Notes under the pieces: model-generated
What the model was told of the DNA's origin: nothing
Databases searched by the model: none
What the model saw: the letters and a program-made list of their open reading frames with translations, nothing else
Translations under genes and position numbers: made by a program
From: a bacterium
GTDB taxonomy: Bacteria > Myxococcota > UBA727 > JAUIJE01
Assembly (NCBI GenBank): GCA_030431455.1
Contig: JAUIJE010000013.1
Span: 62,001 to 126,000, forward strand
DNA: 64,000 nt
Direction: 5' to 3'
Part shown: in pieces, positions 58,222-64,000 of the stretch
Layout of the letters: the number at the start of each line of letters is the position of its first letter
Position numbering within the stretch: the stretch's first letter is position 1

Positions 58222-61200
58222 CCCCGGCGCGACCACCGCCCCCGACGACACCAGCGACGTCGAGCACGGCCCCATCGCGGCCGCGGTGCGGCGCCCGGTG
58301 GCGACCACCATGCTCGCGGCGATCATCGCGGTGGTGGGGCTCATCGCCGCGTACCGGTTGCCGGTGGATCTCTTGCCCGAGGTGGTGTTCCCCACCGTCA
58401 GCGTCTACGCGCCCTATCCCGGGGTCGGGGCCGAGGAGATGGAGGCGCTGGTGCTCGAACCTCTCGAGGACGCGGTGGCCACCGTGCCCGGGCTGCGCCA
58501 CCTCAACAGCCGCACCAGCGAGGGCAGCGCGGTGCTGTGGCTGGAGTTCTCCTGGGACACCGACCTCGCGGTGGCCCTCGATGACGTGCGGGTGGCGGTG
58601 GAGCGCGCGCGCAGCAACATTCCGGACGACATCGAAGCCCCCCAGGTGTTTCGCTTCAACCCCAACCAGTTCCCCATCGTGTTTTTGCAGATCGGGGGCG
58701 ACGACCTGTTCGAGGTCACCCGCATCGTGCGGGATGAGATCCGCCCCCGCATCGCGCGCCTCGAAGGCGTGGCCGCGGTGGACCTGCGCGGCAGCCTCGA
58801 ACGTGAGGTCCGGCTCGAGCTCGACCTCGCCCGCATGCTCGACCTCCAGGTCACGCCCGACGACGTGGCCCGGGCGGTGGCCTCGCACGCCGTCGACGTC
58901 AGCGGGGGCAAGGTCCTGCGCGGGGGCAGCGAGGTCGGCCTCCGCACCCTGGCCAAACACCGCACCCTCGACGACCTCCGCCGCACGGTGGTGGCCAACA
59001 AAAACGGCACCGAGGTCCGGGTCGCGGACATCGCCGACGTCGTGCTCAGCCCGGTGGAGGCCCAAAATATTGTGGAGAGCCGGGGCCGGCCCGCGATGCG
59101 GGTGGGGGCCCGAAAGATCGATGGCGAGAACACCATCGAGGTCGCGGCCCGGGTCCGGGCCGAGGCGGACCGCCTGGCCCTCGACTACCCCCAGCTCGAT
59201 TTTGCCATCAGCCTCGACCAGAGCCGGTTCATCGAGGACAGCCTCAACGGGGCCAAGCAGGCCGCGCTGGTGGGCGCGCTGTTCGCCCTCGCGGTCCTGC
59301 TGTTGTTCTTGCGCTCCTTCCGCGCGACCTTGCTGGTGGGCATCTCCATTCCCACCAGCGTGCTGGCCGCGTTCTTGTTGATGGACCGCGCGGGGTTCAG
59401 CCTCAACCTCATGACCTTGGGAGGACTCGCCCTCGGGGTGGGCATGCTCGTCGACAACGCCGTGGTCGTGCTCGAGGCGATATTTGTCCGCCTCAAGCAG
59501 GGCGAAAGCGGGCGCGTGGCCGCGGTCCGGGGGGCGCGCGAGGTCGGCCTCGCGGTGCTCGCGTCCACCGCCACCACGTTGGTGATCTTCATCCCCGTGC
59601 TGTTCCTCGAGGGCAACCAACGCATTCTCTACGGTGAGTTGGCGATGGTGGTCTCGGTGGCCCTGGCCGCCTCTTTGTTGCTGTCGCTCACCGTGGTGCC
59701 GGCCCTGGCCGGTCAGCTCTACACCAAAAGTTCGCGCATCGCCGACGGCGGCGCGGTGGTGGGCCGGCTCGAGCGCTGGCTCGACGCGGTCCTGCAGCGG
59801 GCCCTGCACGCCCCGGGGTCCACCTTGGTCATCGCCGCGGCGCTGTTCTTGGGTGCACTGTCATTGTGGCCGCAGATCCAGACCGAGTACATGCCCGCCC
59901 CCGAGGCGGACGAGATCCGCATCTCGGTGGAGCTGCCCATCGGCACCCCCATCGAGACCACCGCCGCGGCCAGCGCCCGGATCGCGGCCGCGGCCGAGTC
60001 GCTCATCCCCGAGGCGGTCCGGGTCTCGACCACGGTCGGCCCCAGCGGGTGGTGGTCGTCGCGCACCGGTGAGGTGGCCAACATCTCCATCGAGCTGCCG
60101 CCCAAACAAGAGCGGCCCCGCGAGACCCTGAGCATTGTGGGCATGTTGCGCAAAAAGCTCCCCCGGCTCCCCGGGGTCCAGGTGGGGGTGCGGCCGGGCG
60201 GGGGGTTCTTCCTGCTTCGGATGATCCGCGGGGGCAGCGGGGAGGACAGCCTCAGCGTCGAGGTGCGCGGGGACGACCTCGACGACATGTTCGCCTACGC
60301 GGACCAGGTCAAAGCCGCCCTGGAGTCGGTGGCGGGCATCAAGGACGTGATCATCCCCCGCCGCAACGGCCGGGACGAACTCGGGGTGCGGGTCAACGAG
60401 AGCCGCGCGGTGGAGCTCGGCCTGTACCCCGCCGACGTCGGGGCCGCGGTGGAGACCTACGTCCGGGGCCGGCGGGTGGGCACGCTCCAGACCAAGCTCG
60501 AGGACCTGCCGGTGGTGGTGCGGCTCACCGAGGCCGACCGCAAGGACCCCGGCAAGCTCAAGGACCTCTTGATCTACGCCCCGGCCGAGCAGGGGGTGGT
60601 GCCGCTGTCCGACCTCGCCCAGCTCGAGGAGCGCGAAGGCCCGATCTCCATCGAACGGGCGGAGGGGTATCGCCGGGTGGGCATCGGTGCGTCGGTGGAG
60701 GGGCGCGCGGTGGGCGAGGTGGCCGACGAGGCCCGCGCCAAGATCGCCGCGCTCAAGGCCCCCAAGGGGGTGTTTGTGACCTTCACCGGCGAGGCCGAGA
60801 AAGCCGATGAGCTGTCGGGGGCGCTGTTGTTCGGCGGGCTGTTCGCGTTGATGTTGGTGTTCATGGTGATGGCCGCGCAGTTCGAGTCGCTGGTGTTGCC
60901 CATGTCGGTGATGGGGGCGGTGCCGTTCGCGGGCATCGGGGTGGTGCTGCTGTTCGGCAGTGGCCTGTCGACGTTCAATACCTATTCATTTTTGGGCATC
61001 GTGGTCCTGGTCGGCCTCTCCGTGAACAATGCCATTGTGCTCGTGGACGCCGCCGCCCGGCTCCAGATCGAGCGCGGGCTCGACGCCATCGACGCGGCCC
61101 GGGCCGCGGCCCGGCGGCGGTTGCGCCCCATCCTCATGACCAGCACCACCACCCTGCTCGGCCTGCTCCCGGTGGCGGTGTCCACCGAGGAAGGCGCGGA

Positions 61201-61321
61201 GTTGCAGGGACCGCTCGCCCGGGTGGTGGTGGCGGGGCTTTTGACCTCTACCGTGGTCAGCCTCGTCGTGGTCCCGGTGCTGTACAGCGTGCTCGCCCGG
61301 TGGTTCCCCCGCCGGTCCTGA
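58214..61321 (+). CDS. RND-family efflux pump (AcrB/HAE-HME type)
   Basis: The full-length 1035-residue pump has two sets of six membrane helices and two large periplasmic loops. Visible are PVATTMLAAIIAVVGLIAAYRLPVDLLPEVVFPTVSVYAPYPG, TM4 with SLNLMTLGGLALGVGMLVDNAVVVLEAIF (proton-relay Asp) and TM10 with FLGIVVLVGLSVNNAIVLVDAA. It overlaps the adaptor by 8 bases. It exports an unknown hydrophobic compound or metal; family variants with a single Asp in TM4 are common outside the drug pumps of enterics. Confidence 0.96.
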   Translation: MADPGATTAPDDTSDVEHGPIAAAVRRPVATTMLAAIIAVVGLIAAYRLPVDLLPEVVFPTVSVYAPYPGVGAEEMEALVLEPLEDAVATVPGLRHLNSRTSEGSAVLWLEFSWDTDLAVALDDVRVAVERARSNIPDDIEAPQVFRFNPNQFPIVFLQIGGDDLFEVTRIVRDEIRPRIARLEGVAAVDLRGSLEREVRLELDLARMLDLQVTPDDVARAVASHAVDVSGGKVLRGGSEVGLRTLAKHRTLDDLRRTVVANKNGTEVRVADIADVVLSPVEAQNIVESRGRPAMRVGARKIDGENTIEVAARVRAEADRLALDYPQLDFAISLDQSRFIEDSLNGAKQAALVGALFALAVLLLFLRSFRATLLVGISIPTSVLAAFLLMDRAGFSLNLMTLGGLALGVGMLVDNAVVVLEAIFVRLKQGESGRVAAVRGAREVGLAVLASTATTLVIFIPVLFLEGNQRILYGELAMVVSVALAASLLLSLTVVPALAGQLYTKSSRIADGGAVVGRLERWLDAVLQRALHAPGSTLVIAAALFLGALSLWPQIQTEYMPAPEADEIRISVELPIGTPIETTAAASARIAAAAESLIPEAVRVSTTVGPSGWWSSRTGEVANISIELPPKQERPRETLSIVGMLRKKLPRLPGVQVGVRPGGGFFLLRMIRGGSGEDSLSVEVRGDDLDDMFAYADQVKAALESVAGIKDVIIPRRNGRDELGVRVNESRAVELGLYPADVGAAVETYVRGRRVGTLQTKLEDLPVVVRLTEADRKDPGKLKDLLIYAPAEQGVVPLSDLAQLEEREGPISIERAEGYRRVGIGASVEGRAVGEVADEARAKIAALKAPKGVFVTFTGEAEKADELSGALLFGGLFALMLVFMVMAAQFESLVLPMSVMGAVPFAGIGVVLLFGSGLSTFNTYSFLGIVVLVGLSVNNAIVLVDAAARLQIERGLDAIDAARAAARRRLRPILMTSTTTLLGLLPVAVSTEEGAELQGPLARVVVAGLLTSTVVSLVVVPVLYSVLARWFPRRS

Positions 61322-61325
61322 CCGC

Positions 61326-61883
61326 TCACCGGCCGGCGAAGGTGAGCTCGAGCAGCAACGGCCCGCGCAACCGTTTGTCGTCGAGGACCGGGCCCCGCTC
61401 GCGCAGGCACTTGCCGAGCGCGGTCTGGCTCGCGGCGCCCGCGGGGCGCAACACCACGTGCCCGCGGTGGGTCCGCCCCACCAGGCGCACCGTCTCCCCC
61501 TGGGCCCGGGCGTGTCGTTCACAGACTTGGGCCTCCGCGGTCCAGGCCGTGATCACCTCGTGCATGAGCTTGCCGGGGGCGTGTTTGGGCCAGCGCGCCA
61601 CCACCACCCCCACCGGGCGGCCCCCGGCCTCGGGACGCGACACGTCGTGGGCGTACATCGCCCCCGCCCGGGTCTCGGCCAACAGCGCCTGCATCTTGCG
61701 CCGGGCCTGCTCGATGCCGCCATCCACGAACACCACCCGGGGCGCGGGGGGCTTTGCCTCGACGACGATCTCGTCGTCGAGCGTCATCTGACGCGGGGCC
61801 GGGGGCGCGTCCCGGGCCTCGTCCGCCCACCCCGCCGACGTCCACGCCAGCCACAACCCCAGGGTGATCCCCCGCCACGTCAC
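61326..61883 (-). CDS. Exported protein with possible AgmX/TonB-C-like end
   Basis: The 185-residue product has a GTG start that overlaps the stop of the RCC1 lipoprotein gene. A signal peptide (GITLGLWLAWTSAGWA) is followed by a TonB-box-like DDEIVVEA near 35-42. The C-terminal 70 residues have two Cys about 55 residues apart (QVCERHARAQG ... LGKCLRERG) and beta strands, weakly like the AgmX/PglI C-terminal domain of myxobacteria. It is the third gene of an overlapping trio with a caspase-family gene. The function is unknown. Confidence 0.75.
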   Translation of the reverse strand: MTWRGITLGLWLAWTSAGWADEARDAPPAPRQMTLDDEIVVEAKPPAPRVVFVDGGIEQARRKMQALLAETRAGAMYAHDVSRPEAGGRPVGVVVARWPKHAPGKLMHEVITAWTAEAQVCERHARAQGETVRLVGRTHRGHVVLRPAGAASQTALGKCLRERGPVLDDKRLRGPLLLELTFAGR

Positions 61884-63034
61884 GGGGGCACGACCGCGGG
61901 GACGTCGATTTGGCCGTGGTCGTTCATGCCCCAACACACCGCGTGGTCGTCGGTGGTCACCGCGCACGCGTGGTCGTCGTCCGCCCACACCATGCGGAAC
62001 GGGCCCTCCGCCGCGGGGGGCGCGTCGGTGACGAAGGGCTCGACCTGCTCGTCCGGGTTGCCAAAACATTCCACCAATCCCCCCCGCAGCGCGCACCCCC
62101 ACTCGTTGCCGGTGGCGACCGCGTCGTAGCCGTTGCCCGCGGGCGCGGGCGGGGGGACCAATCCCCAACACTCGATGTGTCCGTCGTCGGCGGCCACCGC
62201 ACACGCCCCGTTCCAGCCCACCGAGACCTGGCTGTAGACCCCGCCGGGGGGATCAGCCACATTGGGGGTGGGGCAATAGAGCGTTTGGTCATCGAGCGAG
62301 ACCGCGCAGAAGTCGCCCTGGTTCCCGCTGATCTGCGACGCGTACACCTCCTCGCCGTCGTCGACCGGGGGCTCCAGCGGCATGATCGACCAACAGCGCA
62401 CGCGGTGTTCGGGGGTGAGGATGCACCGGTACCCGTTGCCCGCCACCACCGCGATGGCGGTCTCGGCCGGGGCGGGGTCGGGATAGATCGGCATACACAC
62501 GTGGATGCCGCCAACCTTGATGATGCACAGGTCCCCGGACGCGAGCGCGATGTCGCGTACATCCACATTGGCGGGGCTGTTCAACGGCTGCCCCCAACAG
62601 CGGACGGTGCCGTATTTGGTCAGACCGCAGCTGGAGTTCCACGACACGATCACCTTGCACCAAGGACCGTCGCCGGGAAAATCACACCCCGATCCCCAAC
62701 TCCCGACGTCGGGCCCCGCCGCGTCGCCAAAGCCGGCGTCCCGCGGGCCGGCGTCCGCCCCCGCATCCACACCCCCGGCCGCGTCTTGGCGGGCCACGTC
62801 GGCCGCGCCCGCGTCGCGGTCGACCACCACGTCCGCGTCCCGGGGCCCCCCGTCCCGGTCGGCCGGGCCCGCGTCCTGGGGCGCAGCCGCGCACGTCCCC
62901 TCGAGCACGCAGATCCCGTCACAACATTCGTACCCGGTCTCGCCGCACGGACAGGGCAGCCCCTCGAGCTCCACCGGACAGCCACCGAGCCACCCCCCCG
63001 CCACCGCGAGGCAGGCCGCGACCATCGCTCTCAT
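61880..63034 (-). CDS. RCC1-like Cys-rich lipoprotein
   Basis: The 384-residue product starts at the ATG at 63034, which overlaps the caspase gene's stop (ATGA). The signal ends in GGWLGGC, followed by a Cys-rich module (CPCGETGYECCDGICVLEGTC) and an Asp/Ala/Gly linker. The rest has repeated propeller-like units with a paired Cys pattern: SSCGLTKYGTVRCWG, GYRCILTPEHRVRCW, GACAVAADDGHIECWG, WGCALRGGLVECFG, HACAVTTDDHAVCWG. It is surface-anchored, with no known ligand. Confidence 0.9.
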   Translation of the reverse strand: MRAMVAACLAVAGGWLGGCPVELEGLPCPCGETGYECCDGICVLEGTCAAAPQDAGPADRDGGPRDADVVVDRDAGAADVARQDAAGGVDAGADAGPRDAGFGDAAGPDVGSWGSGCDFPGDGPWCKVIVSWNSSCGLTKYGTVRCWGQPLNSPANVDVRDIALASGDLCIIKVGGIHVCMPIYPDPAPAETAIAVVAGNGYRCILTPEHRVRCWSIMPLEPPVDDGEEVYASQISGNQGDFCAVSLDDQTLYCPTPNVADPPGGVYSQVSVGWNGACAVAADDGHIECWGLVPPPAPAGNGYDAVATGNEWGCALRGGLVECFGNPDEQVEPFVTDAPPAAEGPFRMVWADDDHACAVTTDDHAVCWGMNDHGQIDVPAVVPP

Positions 63035-64000
63035 TCCACCGGCCACAGCAACAGGGTCGCCCCCGTCGCCAATGTCAATGCACCGGCCGCCACCGCCACC
63101 ACCCCGGCCACGTCGAGGCCGAGGATCACCGCGTTGGCGGTGGCCGCGTCTTCCCCGGTGGGGCCCATCCCGCCCGGGCGCCAGGGCACCACCCCCGCCT
63201 CCAGGCTCTGGGCGATGAAGAACGCCCCCCCGAGCATGGCCGCCCCCGCCGCCCCCACCGCGGCCGCGCTGATGAGCAGACCCACCCCGGTGAAGGCCAA
63301 GCCCCCCGGTCCTTGGGCCGGGCCCACGCCCCCCACCGACGAGAACTCGAAGGCGGCCACGTCCTCGGGCCCAAAGGTCTCCGCGAACACCAATGAAAAT
63401 GCATGATGGGCCGCGCCCCGTCCCCGGGCCGAGGGCGGTCGCGGCGAAAACGCGCTCAAGCGCACCGTGCCCGGCATCGGGACCACCTCATACTCCACGT
63501 CCTCGTCGACGCTGCGCACGAAGAGCACATCCTCTCGCGGGCGCAACAAGCGCACCGCGACCCCGGGCGCGTTGTGGAAGTCGGCCAGCCGCACCCCGCT
63601 CTCGGTCTCGACAAAATACCGCGCGGCCAGCCCGCCATCGATCTCCAGGACCTGGGCCTTCACGTCGCGCAGGTCGACCAACACAGAGTCATTGGCGGGG
63701 GCCCGGGCGTGCAGCTGGGGGCGGTACTTCTGATTGGGGATCGCCCCGTTGGCGGTATCCACAAAAGCCGCCAACTCCCGGTAGGTGATGCGCCCGTCCT
63801 GGTCGGCGTCCGCCGCCCCGTACAGACCCGAGCGCACCTCGTGGGAGAACACCCCGGCCTGAAACGCGTCCCATTCGTGGCTCTCCGCCGCCGACGACGT
63901 CGACAAGATGAGCCCCACCTTGCGCCCGTCCGCGAGGGTGGCCATCTTGGAAAAGCCCTCCGCGGAGCGTCGTGCCCCCCCGGCCCCGCGGTCGTACGCG
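63031..64000 (-). CDS. Caspase-family (C14) protein with EF-hand, C-terminal part
   Basis: The frame is open to the right edge, so the N terminus with the caspase His/Cys dyad lies outside the window. The visible 322 residues begin with GLILSTSSAAESHEWDAFQAGVFSHEVRSGL, typical of the end of the bacterial caspase-like fold. A canonical EF-hand loop follows (DADQDGRITYREL). A beta-rich domain and two or three C-terminal hydrophobic helices (TGVGLLISAAAVGAAGAAMLGGAFF, VAGVVAVAAGALTLATGATLLLW) anchor it in a membrane. It is first in an overlapping three-gene unit. Confidence 0.82.
   Translation of the reverse strand, partial: AYDRGAGGARRSAEGFSKMATLADGRKVGLILSTSSAAESHEWDAFQAGVFSHEVRSGLYGAADADQDGRITYRELAAFVDTANGAIPNQKYRPQLHARAPANDSVLVDLRDVKAQVLEIDGGLAARYFVETESGVRLADFHNAPGVAVRLLRPREDVLFVRSVDEDVEYEVVPMPGTVRLSAFSPRPPSARGRGAAHHAFSLVFAETFGPEDVAAFEFSSVGGVGPAQGPGGLAFTGVGLLISAAAVGAAGAAMLGGAFFIAQSLEAGVVPWRPGGMGPTGEDAATANAVILGLDVAGVVAVAAGALTLATGATLLLWPVE

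Overview
The window is very GC-rich bacterial chromosome. It has tightly packed, often translationally coupled genes, frequent GTG starts and many secreted lipoproteins whose signal peptide is followed by Asp/Ala/Gly-rich linkers. Together with RCC1-type beta-propellers, long Cys-rich surface proteins, a caspase-family protein and a pseudo-receiver/coiled-coil protein, this suggests a myxobacterium-like member of the Myxococcota or a relative (inference from gene style; no 16S or marker phylogeny is possible here). I see no tRNA, rRNA, insertion sequence, prophage or CRISPR array, and no gene-free stretch longer than 300 bases.

Layout. 1-4838 (+): the end of a PEP/pyruvate-binding protein, a hybrid histidine kinase, a DUF4336-like protein, a DUF971 protein and a DUF2058/YaiL-like protein. 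4751-6007 (-): a lipoprotein with a phospholipase A2 active-site motif. 6103-9645 (+): a lipoprotein and a pseudo-receiver protein. 9690-14388 (-): an HD-domain protein with EF-hand-like loops, gatB, a nucleobase permease and a frameshifted cytochrome c. 14480-18086 (+): a coupled M20 peptidase / PQQ sugar dehydrogenase / fructosamine kinase operon. 18087-20502: a TetR gene divergent from a CrtI-like oxidoreductase, with an operator palindrome between them. 20530-22617: a frameshifted LysR gene divergent from citrate synthase. 22621-24386: a YHYH-family lipoprotein, a DUF1328 peptide and a small outer-membrane protein.

24603-27403 (-) is the most unusual locus. It is a three-gene operon: a small protein with a basic Arg/Ser-rich tail, a fusion of an aminoglycoside-phosphotransferase-type kinase to a cytidylate-kinase-like domain that has lost its Walker A lysine, and a KxDG-type RNA ligase. 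The last two genes are coupled by a GTGA overlap. I read it as a candidate RNA repair or RNA modification module.

27564-38727 carries five alpha/beta hydrolases, a second TetR gene with an operator, a DUF3108 protein, an apparently exported methyltransferase whose signal peptide is in another frame, a kelch lipoprotein and a HExxH lipoprotein. 39002-48285 (+) is a complete TonB system: beta-helix lipoprotein, DUF3450, TtpC-like protein, ExbB, ExbD, TonB, TPR protein and TonB-dependent receptor. The seven genes from DUF3450 onward overlap one another and probably form one transcript. 48297-52040 (-) holds a thiol-redox lipoprotein pair and an 818-residue Cys-rich protein. 52259-55631 (+) holds an RCC1/Ig-like protein, ssb and a DUF4870 protein. 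55700-61321 (+) is a three-gene RND efflux operon. 61326-64000 (-) is an overlapping trio that starts with a caspase-family protein running off the right edge.

Three genes (cytochrome c, LysR, methyltransferase) are each broken by a single-base shift that coincides with a G/C homopolymer. This is more consistent with residual indel errors in the assembly than with three independent gene deaths, but reads are needed to decide.
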